Of a DNA stretch of 64,000 nucleotides, positions 54,811-64,000 are shown piece by piece. The stretch comes from Muntiacus reevesi (lineage: Eukaryota; Chordata; Mammalia; Artiodactyla; Cervidae): NCBI RefSeq assembly GCF_963930625.1, contig NC_089252.1, positions 162,139,198 to 162,203,197 of the forward strand, read 5' to 3'. The notes beneath the pieces are model-generated. The model made no database searches and had not been told where the DNA came from. It saw only the letters and a program-made list of their open reading frames with translations. The position numbers and the translations under genes were made by a program. Position 1 is the first letter of the stretch. Every line of letters begins with the position of its first letter.

Positions 54811-54822
54811 TTCCCTCAGCCC

Positions 54823-55270
54823 ACCACCCCACCCCAGAGCAGGACAACCCCATCCTTGGTGCCTGGATTTGGGTGGGCAAGAGATTCAAACACACAGTGG
54901 CCCCGGCAGTCTAGAGAGGAGGTGTGTTTCCACACCCTCCTTGAAGATGGCACAGGGCAATGTTCCCCCAACCCCACCCTGCCTGCGCCTGCATCCTGTC
55001 CCTCGCCATGGGCAGAGGGCAGTGGTGGGGCACGGTGGGTTTGTTCTGCTGACATGACCCAGTCACTGTCCTGCGGAGAGGACAGAAAAGGCAAGGTGGG
55101 ATCCAGGGTGCTGGGAGTCAGGGAAGGGGAGACTGAGAGGCAAGACGCTAACCAGGGAAGGTGTGGAGTGAGAGGTGAAACCTCACATGAGCCAAGGTTC
55201 CGAGCCCCTGATATAGGCGCCCTTGTTCCATCAGACCTCACTTATAAAATACCAATTAAAAGGTGAAACT
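54823..55270. other. Intergenic, moderately GC-rich, unassigned
   Basis: It carries overlapping long frames on both strands (54816-55241 and 54856-55266) without family resemblance. These are probably due to local GC content. Confidence 0.45.
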
Positions 55271-55271
55271 G

Positions 55272-55625
55272 TTATGTTAGTTCGCTAAGGTTGCTCTAAC
55301 AGAGAATCACAGACTGAATGGCTTGAACAACTGACATATTATCACATTTCTGGGGGCTAGATGCTTGAGATCAAGATACTGGCAGGTCTAGTTTATCTTG
55401 AGGCCCCTCTTCTTGGCTTGGAGATGGCCATTCTCTCCTGTGTCTTTACGAAGTCTTTGTGTCTATGTCCTCATCTCATCTTCTTTTAATGAATCTTATA
55501 AGATTAGGAATTTCCTTTTCTTGCTAATCATACTGGATTAGGGCCTGTGCCAATGACCTCATTAAAGGGTCCTGTTTTCAAACACAGGCACATTGTTGAG
55601 CTACTAAGGATTAGGATTTCAAAAT
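55272..55625 (-). mobile_element. MaLR (MLT1-type) LTR
   Basis: Complementary wording to the LTR at 21650: 'gttagttcgctaaggttgct', 'acagactgaatggcttgaac', 'tctgggggctagatgcttga', 'ggattagggcctgtgccaat'. Solo LTR. Confidence 0.82.
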
Positions 55626-56735
55626 ATAGATTGGAGGGAAGTATAACTCACTTGTAACGATTGTTAAGAATTTCAAGATGAATGCTGTAGAGCATTAACC
55701 CCCAAGCCTGGGACACTTCTGTGCATAGGGGCCTGGTCTGACTACGTTGCACAAAGCTATGAAGAAGACTCCTTGGGCTGGGAGCTGCAGCGAGCGGCTG
55801 AAAGGATGGGAGCTCCTCCTCCCAGCCCTGGAGGTGTCAGGTTCATGGAAGAACAACCACCCTTCCCTGGACCAAACTGTAAAAGAAGCCTAGCAGTATT
55901 CCTCGTGAGAGCCAGGTTTTGTGAAGATAATGGGAAGGGTGACAATATCTTGAGCAGGCTGAGAATAAAAAGACGTTTCTTTGCAAGCAAATGAACATTC
56001 CATCAGAAAGAGTGAGGCTGTCTGGGAGGGAGGTGGGCAGTGAGCAAACAAACCCTGGAGGGAAGATGAGTATAGGAGGATGAGAGAGAATGGAATCAGA
56101 GGACTTTACATTTTATTACTTTTAATTATGCTGGTTTTAAATCCTCTGAATTCAGAAATTGAATTAAATTTTAATTGAATTATGATGAAATATTAACATT
56201 CCTTGATCCAACTGCTGCTGCACTTCACCTACAAACAGAGCATGACTGATGGATCAGTGGGAGGATATTTCATGCTGATCTATCCTGTGTTCTCCTGTGG
56301 CTTCCCTTCCAATCAAGGAATATTTGTGGGGGATGGTCTAGGAAGAAGTACATTCTGCAGCTTTCATAGAAACAAAATTGTTATCACATCACTGTAGTAT
56401 TGTAACAAATTCAGCTGAGTCCCTTGACTATTCGCTTGGGGGTCATTATCCTCACTATCTTTTAATAGTTTCTTCTAGAGAATAACAACAACAAAAGACT
56501 TGTCTGCATTTATACAGATAGAAATACGGGCAATTAATAAGTTTAAAGAGCTCCTCCAGTGGAATATCACTACAGGAAATTAATAACATGTGAAGTAGAA
56601 AGATAAAAGCAGCTTTTTTACACAGAAAGCTACATGATAAAAATATTGATATATTGTTGCATATGATTTTATTTTCTGTTCAAATCCCATCAAATAAGAT
56701 TATAAAAATTAATTTTCAACTACTTAATAATGGCA
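55626..56735. other. Intergenic, unassigned
   Basis: No recognised gene or repeat. Confidence 0.5.
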
Positions 56736-56904
56736 ATCCTTTGAAAAATTAAAGTAATACATATGCATTGTAGAAAAAATAAAAAAACGGAGAACCATCA
56801 TTATAATCCTACCCACTTTCTTTTAGTACTTTTGTTAGTTTTCTTCTAGTCCTTTTTCTACAATTATGTATCCATATAATTTCTTTTTGCAAAAAATATA
56901 ATCG

Positions 56905-57040
56905 ATCCTGAGACTTCCCTGACAGTCCAGTGGTTAGGATTCCATGTTTCCAATGCAGGGGGTGTGGGTTCAATCCCTGGTTGGAGAACTAAGAGCCCAC
57001 ATGCTGCGGGGTGCAGTCAAAACATTTATTAAAAAAAAAA
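56905..57040 (+). mobile_element. CHR-type SINE
   Basis: GACTTCCCTGACAGTCCAGT to an A-tail. GATCCTG occurs on both flanks. Confidence 0.9.
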
Positions 57041-57132
57041 AGTAGGATCCTGTTTTACATAGCATTGAGTAATCTGCCTTTTCCCACTTAACAATGTAAG
57101 ATGACCATTCTATATAAAAATGTACGTAACTA

Positions 57133-57330
57133 TTGTTCAGTTGCTCAGTCATGTCTGACTCTTTGCAACCCCATGGACTGCAGAACTCCAGGCTTTTCAT
57201 GTCCTTCACCATCTCCTGGAGCTTGCTCAAACTCACGTCCATTAAGTCGGTGATGCCATCTAACCATCTAATCCTCTGTCATCCCCTTCTCCACCCGCCT
57301 TCAATCTTTCCCAGCATCAGGGTCTTTTAT
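57133..57330 (-). mobile_element. BovB 3' end, short
   Basis: Complement of the BovB terminus (TTGTTCAGTTGCTCAGTCAT), truncated after 'agcatcagggtctttt'. Confidence 0.92.
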
Positions 57331-57500
57331 AATTTATTTCACAAATTTCCTGTCGTTGAACATTTAGGTTCTTTTCAGCTACTTACTATTGTAGACCACG
57401 TGGCAATGAATACCCTTCTAGCTATAATTCTTGCACCTCCATGGGATATGATTTCCAGAGAAATCACAGAAGTGTCAATCATGTGTCAGAGTTTTTAAGC

Positions 57501-59025
57501 CTTTCAAAAAACCATATGTTTAATCAGGTAAAAAAGGCTAAGAACTAGGCCTGATTGCATAATTACTGGGAATTTCCACATGAAAAGAATAATAGAAAGC
57601 ATAGATTAGAGCCACAAGACCAGGGATGAATGTCTGCCTCATCCACTGACAAGTTCTAAGACCTTGATTAGTCACTCAGCCTTAGGTCTTGCTGTCATTA
57701 AACAGAGTTGCCATTGAGGTGAAAATATAGTTGTCCTTAGAATTAAATTAGCTAATTCTGTATACAATAAATATGAATAGGAACAAACCAAGACAGCATC
57801 CATGATTATATAAATGGGAAGAATGGGAACTCAAATACAAACAGAACTTTGTCATCAGACATTTAACGAAATTTCTTTTAAGACCTGCCTGGGCCAAGAA
57901 ATGTTGGTTGACTACAGCTGCACAGGAAATAAGAGTTAGCAGACAAGTTGAAGGGGATGACCCAGGCCCTGCCCAGGGGGTGGCAGTATTGGTTAAGCAT
58001 GAAGTTTTGTTGGTGAGACTATTTCTCTAGTGCACGAGATAGTCTCAAGCTTGCTTCATTGAGAAACACTTAAGATCAACAAATTCCCCTGGGCCATATC
58101 ATATTGCTGCAAATATAACTCGCCTGCAGGGGGACAATGCACTAATAGGTTGCCTTGAGAATTTCAGTTCTCTGTACAGTTATATTTTTTCATTAAAAAG
58201 TAGAGAAGGATTATGCTGATTTTTACAAAACTCCATGAACCTGATCAATGCAGATCTGCCACTGAGAGTAAGTCCATTCCAAAGAGATTGATGAATTCAG
58301 GTTTCTGAGATGTCAAGGCTAAGATAAATCCCAAAAAACTCACCACGGTCCGTGCCAACCTTGGTGAAGGCAGTCCTACTGAGGGTGACCTGCTTTCTTT
58401 AAACTGCAGCAAATACTGAACTAAACATTTCATTGTGTTTTTAATTTATTCAGTAAACAGCAATGAGCATCTAAGTTCATACCTGGAGGAGGTCACCATC
58501 TTAACACTGAAAAGAGACATAAATAACTTGGCTATGATTACAAACAGCAAGCAAAAGATGAAAGTGGAAAAATATAAATTACTGAAGGACAGCAGAGGAG
58601 AAGGTAATTAATCACTCGGGAGAGTTTGAGAACAATTCATGCGAAAGTGATTTAGCTAGGTTATGAATGGTATATAAAGATGCGCCAAGCTGGAGGTGGG
58701 GTGGAGAGAGGAGGGTATTCCAGATAGCTGGAATGCATGTGCTCAGACATGGAGATGAGAAGGGATGTGGTATGCTTCAGGGATCATAACAAATTCAGTG
58801 GGACTAGAACAAAAGATACAAAGTCTAAAGAAAGGAGACAGGAAGCTGGTAGTGATGAGACATAAATGATGAAAAAACGGCTTGGGACAAGTTTGTAAGT
58901 TCCTCTTGCTCTATTTAAAGAACTTTGGATCATATCTTGCATTCAAGATGGAGAAATATATTTTTAAATATGACACGAAATCAGAGTCAGTTGACTTTAT
59001 TCCTAATTTTTAAATATTATTGAAC
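57501..59025. other. Intergenic, unassigned
   Basis: About 1.5 kb. Near 57972 there is CCCAGGGGGTGGCAG, a weak CTCF-like match. Nothing else recognised. Confidence 0.45.
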
Positions 59026-59029
59026 AGAT

Positions 59030-59150
59030 GGACTTCCCTGGTGGTCCAGTGTTTAAGACCCCACGCTTCCATTGCGGGGAGCATGGGTTTGAGCCCTGGT
59101 CAGAGAAGTTCTACTTGCCGTGTGGTGTGGCCAGAAGAAAGAATACTGGA
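59030..59150 (+). mobile_element. CHR-type SINE
   Basis: GGACTTCCCTGGTGGTCCAG to 'gccgtgtggtgtggccagaa'. Confidence 0.9.
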
Positions 59151-59156
59151 AAGACA

Positions 59157-59620
59157 TTTGTTGTTGTTCAGTCATGTCTGACTCTCTGCGACCCCGTGGA
59201 CTGCAACACCCTAGGCTTCCCTGTCCTTCACCATCTCCCAGAGCTTGCTCAAACTCATGTCCATTGAGTCAGTGATGCCATCCAACCATCTCATCCTCTG
59301 TCATTCCCTTCTCCTCCTGCCCTCAATCTTTCCCAGCATTAGGGTCTTTTCTAAAGAGTCAGCTCTTCACATCAGATGGCCAGAGTATTGGAGCTTCAGC
59401 TTCAGCATCAGTCCCTCCAATGAATATTTAGGGTTGATTTCCTTTAGGACTGACTGGGTTGATCTCCTTGTAGTCCAAGTGACTCTAAACAGTCTTCTCC
59501 AACACCACCATTCAAAAGCACCAATTCTTTGGCACTCAGCCTTCTTTATGATCCAACCCTGTAAGTTGGACCAGATGCCGTGATCTTTTTGAATGTTGAG
59601 TTTTAAGCCATTAACCTCAA
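59157..59620 (-). mobile_element. BovB 3' fragment with internal deletion
   Basis: The BovB terminus complement begins at the left. After 'atgatccaaccctgtaagtt' it jumps to 'ggaccagatgccgtgatc', skipping about 300 bp that are present in the copies at 5685 and 33790. Confidence 0.88.
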
Positions 59621-59774
59621 AGAAAGTACTTGGTGAAGTGCCCCACGGTTCTGAAATTGGCCTTACCCTGTAGAGCACTTTTTATCAACAATTTTTGAAA
59701 AGAGAAAGCAATCGCATCAAGCTGGCCAATGATACAGGTCTGAAAGGAACTTAAAGGCTGGATAATCAAACTAA

Positions 59775-60110
59775 AAATTATAAGACAACTATTATGTGGA
59801 ATCTAAGAAATAATACAAATGAATTTATTTACAAAATAAAAACACACTTACAGACATAGAAAACAAACTGATGGCTACGAATGGAGGGAGGAACAAATTA
59901 GGGATTTGGGATTAGCAAATATAGATTACTATATATAGCATAAACAACAAGGTCCTGCCGTGTAGCACAAGAAACCATAGTCAATATCTTGAAATAAATT
60001 ATAATGGAAAAGAATCTGTATATATGTATATAAAACAGAGTCAGCTGTATGCCTGAAACTAACACAATATTGTAAATCAACTATACTTCAATTAAAAATT
60101 TCTTTAAAGA
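59775..60110 (+). mobile_element. L1 3' UTR
   Basis: 'tatgtggaatctaagaaata', 'cacttacagacatagaaaac', 'cttgaaataaattataatgg', ending 'aactatacttcaattaaaaa'. Confidence 0.88.
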
Positions 60111-60454
60111 CTAATTCTTGTATTTAAAAAATGTTTATGGAGCATCTGCAATGTTTTAGGAAATTGTCTAAGTCCCTGACTTCCTGGATTCTATACTCTA
60201 GAGAAGCCTGATGATAAATAAATACATAATATAGTGTCATGCACTGACAAATGAATTGAAGAAAACAGACACAATGTAAAAGGAAACAGAAAGTAATTAC
60301 AGAGAGAGAAATTCTGAGGAGAGAGTTCCAGGCGGGGGAATTATGAGGGCAAAGGTCCTGCAGGGGAATGAACCTTGCGTGCAAAAAGGCTAGAGGGGCT
60401 GGAGTTGATGCTGAAAGGGGCGTGATGAGAACTGAGAGTGAGAAGAGATGTTAA
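60111..60454. other. Intergenic, unassigned
   Basis: No gene or repeat recognised with confidence. Confidence 0.45.
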
Positions 60455-60925
60455 AAAGAATTCATTTGAATCAGTTCTAATGAGATGGATGAAACTGGAG
60501 CCCATTATACAGAGTGAAGTAAGCCAGAAAGATAAAGAACATTACAGCATACTAACACATATATACGGAATTTAGAAAGATGGTAACGATAACCCTATAT
60601 GCGAAACAGAAAAAGAGACACAGAAGTACAGAACAGACTTTTGAACTCTGGGGGAGAACGTGAGGGTGGGATGTTTTGAAAGAACAGCATGTGTGTTATC
60701 TATGGTGAAACAGATCACCAGCCCAGGTGGGATGCATGAGTCAAGTGCTCGGGCCTGGTGCACTGGGAAGACCCAGAGGGATCGGGTGGAGAGGGAGGTG
60801 GGAGGGGGGATCGGGAGGGGGAATACGTGTAACTCTATGGCTGATTCATATCAATGTATGACAAAACCCACTGAAATGTTGTGAAGTGATTAGCCTCCAA
60901 CTAATAAAAAAAAATTAAAAAAAAA
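60455..60925 (+). mobile_element. Ruminant L1 3' end
   Basis: The ORF2 tail ('ttctaatgagatggatgaaa') passes into the ruminant 3' UTR with GGGAGGTGGGAGGGGGGATC, ending ATTAGCCTCCAACTAATAAA and an A-tail. The purine-rich 60640-60830 tract is part of it. Confidence 0.93.
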
Positions 60926-61436
60926 AAGAAATCTTGGGGATGATTGCCTGTGGAGTTAGAAAATCCAGGTGGAAGAAAAATTAAGATCACCTAGAGACAG
61001 AAATGATGACTGAGGAGACCTTGGGTCTCCTCTTTGGGGAGAACGACAGCATCTTGAATCATTTAAGTGTTATTTGTATGATACTGTCATTGTCACTGCA
61101 AAGTTAAATATAGGGTACAAAGGGGAGGATAAATGCTGAATGACTGAAGAACAGGATTTGTCCATTGGCTTTTGGCTCCATGCTTGTCCTTCTGTGCTTT
61201 TTGCTATAATTCAGACAAAACTGTACATCCTAGATGCCCTTGGCAGCTAACTTCTCATTATGGGATGTGGAAGAAAGGGAGCAACTTTTTCTTTCCCTGC
61301 CTCTTACTGGGCCCCTGGCAGTGGCAGTAGCCAAGGGTCATGTCCAAGTTACTGCTTTTCTCCTTGGCAATACTATTTCAGAAGCATCAGTAGCAAGTTC
61401 TCAGCAGCCTCAGAGGTCAGGGGTCATGAGCTCTTA
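60926..61436. other. Intergenic, unassigned
   Basis: No recognised feature. Confidence 0.5.
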
Positions 61437-61676
61437 ATTATACATTTTCCTTTTTTTTCCCCTTTCATCTGTAAAAGTGAGAATGGCTTCCTGTAGTGTT
61501 TCTCTCTGGATAACCTCACGTTTTCCTCTTTCTGCACTTCTAGGTTTTCCAACCCTTTGATCGCCAATTCCCAATATTAAATTCCATCTGTTTCAAATAG
61601 CTAGTAGGAGAGTAATACTATGGGAAGCCATTCTCACTCTTACAGATGAAACAGAAAAAAAGGGAAAATGTATAAT
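61437..61676. repeat. Inverted duplication (about 55-bp arms, 131-bp spacer)
   Basis: Left arm 61437-61491 (ATTATACATTTTCC ... GAATGGCTTCC) matches the complement of the right arm 61623-61676 with about four differences including one indel. Weaker similarity continues roughly 16 nt into the spacer. The transcript of either strand would fold into a long hairpin. No transposon family was recognised; the CATCTGTAAAAGTGAGAAT core is faintly MIR-like. Confidence 0.9.
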
Positions 61677-62430
61677 CATTTAAGTTAAATGTAATATGCT
61701 CAGTGTGGTGGGTAAAAAGTAGAGATTCTATTTCTCCATAAGCACAATCACTGATACAGATGAACCCATGGCCCAGCCTGTGCAAAGAAAAAACATGGAG
61801 TAGATTGGAAGAGGAAGAGAATGGTCATAGACAGGCAGGACAACATAGAGAGATCAGATTTAGTCAATGAAATCAAGGACAACATACTGTGACTCTCTGT
61901 GCCTGACAGCTCCGGGGGGTTATAGGGTCCAGCGTGTCACCTTGGGAATAGTGGCTGAAGAGAAGTTTAAGTGTGGCTTCAGTCTAGTGGATGAGCTCTT
62001 TTAACTGTGAGGCAGTGATGCTACCTCGTTCACTCACATGACTATAGAAATCAAGAGCAAAAAATGCCAGGATATGAAATGGGAAGAAAGATGAACACAT
62101 GTCAGACCATGCCTCCTAAAATATGGTGATAATTTTTTATTAAGGAAATACATTTTAGTGGCCAAAACAGGATACTGATAATCACATGAATTATTTCTCC
62201 TTCTTCAAACTGCCAGACAAATGCATAATGAAAATGTCAGAGATTGCTCTGCCTACCATAGCAAGCAAGAGCCTTAGAGCTGCAGGCAGTGAGTTAACAT
62301 AAACATGTGTATCTTGGTTTGTAAGCATACTGGAAAATAAGCACGCATTTTTCTCCAGGTATATAAAATACAAACAATAAAAGGTCACTGATTAATATGT
62401 GCCCTTGGCTGAAGTCATTGCAGTCCTTTT
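61677..62430. other. Intergenic, unassigned
   Basis: No recognised feature. Confidence 0.5.
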
Positions 62431-62488
62431 AAAAGTCATATGATAAAAAAAATAAATAAATAAAAATAAAAATAAAAGTCATATGATA
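62431..62488 (+). mobile_element. A-rich tail-only insertion with target-site duplication
   Basis: AAAAGTCATATGATA occurs at 62431-62445 and 62474-62488, separated by 28 nt of A-rich (AAAT)n-like sequence. This is what remains when a retrotransposition event copies only the poly(A) tail. Confidence 0.8.
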
Positions 62489-63605
62489 TAAACATTCAAA
62501 AACCCCACAAGATCTAGTGTTTAATGGTCCTGCAAGTACATTATAATTCACCTGCGCACTTTCAGAAGGACATGAAATTATCATCAGTAAATAATGGGAC
62601 TAAGAAGACCGCTAGAAATTTATACCTCACTCCAGAGTGCTGTTCAGAATGATTCCATTTTACACTGTATTTAGGTATTGGTTTCCTTTTCTTTGTTGAA
62701 ATTTTTGTAATGATGGTGCCATTGGTGTTACCTGGCATTTCTCTTCTAGGAAACACAAGAATAGCACCAGCACATTAATTTGGTATAAAAGACCAAAATT
62801 TGTGGTTGTGTTATGCTCTTAAGAAGTCAACACTCATTTATCTAATAGCTGGATTTACTAAGGAAGTGGTTTTTTTTTTTTTATCATATTCATATACTCT
62901 GCAACTTCCTTATGTCCACAACTGTCCCAAACAGAAATCATTAGAATTGGTATTTTACCCTGGAGGATATATATTTTGCTTTTTCCCTTTATGATGAACA
63001 CATTACTGTGGATCCCATTAGACGTGTTTCATAACCTCCATGTCCGCCTGCTGCAGCAGAGCTCTGGGTCCGGTCATTCTTTCTCTGCACGACTGCAAGT
63101 TTTATTTTCAGTTGGTAACTACAATTAGAGTCTCCCAAGTTCAGCAGGTTAAAATTTTTATGTAGGCTAAAAATGGATAGTGGGACACCAGACTAGGATA
63201 TGGATACTTCAGGGTGAAAAATTTACCTCCCCAAAGATCTTTAACTCTAGGCTGTTTCTTGAAGTAAGCATAGATGTTAAAAGTAACTTTTAAAGATTTT
63301 ACCGAAATCAACTAATATTTGATTACAGATATTCTCAGTTGTGTACTGTGATCTCTTCTCCATTCTTCTGTGTTTCTGCTCATCTGATTTTCGCTTCTTG
63401 GGCTGCCTTTTGCCTCTAAAAACTTGTTACTTTGAGGATGCCAGACAAATCTGTATGGAAGTGTCCATATCATGGAGGTTGGAAGACAAAAAAAATAAAG
63501 GGCATTGGAATAAAAGCAAGATTACCAGTTGCCAGTTGCTATCAAGGACACAGCTGAGAAAAGAGTCAGACAAAGGTAGAAATGTAGAGAATATTTTCTC
63601 CAAAA
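62489..63605. other. Intergenic, unassigned
   Basis: No recognised feature. The upstream neighbour of HELB in human (IRAK3) would be expected further right. Confidence 0.45.
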
Positions 63606-63609
63606 TAAA

Positions 63610-64000
63610 AATAGCTTTATTGTTTTCTGATAATAAAAGTGATACATGCTCATTATAAAAATTTCAAATACATAAAAGTCTAACAAAAGTAATGATCACC
63701 CAAATACCACAGCCCAGAAAGAAACCATTACTAACTTTTTAGCAAAGATTTCTCTATGAAACATATATTATTTAAAAATATCTAGTATTATAAATGGGCT
63801 CATATTAAACATGCTATTCTGTGGTCTGGTTTTTCATTCACCAACATTTCAAGGACAAATTTTCCATAGCAGTAAACATAGATCTAAACAATTTTAAATC
63901 AGGCAGATGCGTATAACTCAATTATAGACTTGTGCTATAATTTATTTAATCTGTCTTCTATTGAAGGATATGTATGCTGTTTCCAGTATTTTAATATCAT
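63610..64000. mobile_element. Ancient LINE-like repeat
   Basis: 'aagtgatacatgctcattat', 'taaatgggctcatattaaac' and 'tttccatagcagtaaacata' are typical of old mammalian LINE 3' sequence. It runs off the window. Confidence 0.55.

Larger units (their letters stand above)
56740..57500 (+). mobile_element. Ancient LINE-like repeat hosting two later insertions
   Basis: The outer text ('gtaatacatatgcattgtag', 'ttctagtcctttttctacaa', 'cttttcccacttaacaatgt', 'gaacatttaggttcttttca') continues across a CHR SINE (56905-57040) and a BovB end (57133-57330). This gives a relative order of insertion: old LINE, then the two ruminant-age elements. The window's last 380 bp (63610-64000) resembles the same family. 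Confidence 0.6.

Noticed and set aside
54816..55266. Overlapping 136- and 141-codon frames on opposite strands
   Set aside because: They are mutually antisense in a GC-richer patch, without homology, splice sites or codon pattern.
57965..57990. Second CTCF site (CCCAGGGGGTGGCAG)
   Set aside because: The conserved adenine and upstream positions do not fit the core well enough.

Overview
This is a mammalian nuclear window from a bovid ruminant, most likely cattle or a close relative. The evidence is the repeat content: RTE-clade BovB LINEs, the BovB-derived SINEs Bov-tA and Bov-A2, CHR-type tRNA SINEs, ruminant L1 3' ends and a ruminant ERV LTR. There are no bacterial-style operons. Nearly every long open frame is a repeat fragment or a chance frame.

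The only protein-coding gene I can support is HELB (DNA helicase B), on the minus strand. Eleven coding exons can be placed to the base with GT-AG junctions and consistent phases: exon 1 at 26646-26832 and exon 11 at 2424-2567. Together they encode 879 codons without a stop or frameshift. They cover the acidic N-terminus, Walker A, the RPA-binding acidic helix, motif II (DEGS), motif III and motif V. The last exons (motif VI and the C-terminal tail) must lie beyond base 1, because the left edge is filled by an antisense L1.

The 5' end of HELB lies in a GC-rich, CpG-rich region (about 26.6-27.65 kb) with a CCAAT box. Upstream of it is a very G-rich minisatellite (27180-27535). About 1.1-1.5 kb upstream of the start codon is a small retroposed chimera: a nearly perfect full-length U6 snRNA copy fused to the polyadenylated 3' end of an unidentified mRNA, flanked by a 15-bp target-site duplication.

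From about 28.4 to 64 kb the window is intergenic. It contains a second near-full-length BovB (33.79-36.94 kb, with the YADD reverse-transcriptase motif), several 3' BovB fragments, L1 ends, two hAT-like DNA elements, an ERV LTR interrupted by a SINE, MaLR-like LTRs, and one GC-rich patch with a consensus splice donor (about 53.3-53.7 kb). Odd structures include a BovB that carries part of its 3' end twice, a Bov-tA with an inverted 5' half, an A-rich tail-only insertion with a 15-bp duplication, and an inverted duplication with about 55-bp arms near 61.5 kb. I see no CRISPR, operon, intact viral gene or clearly new multi-gene system.
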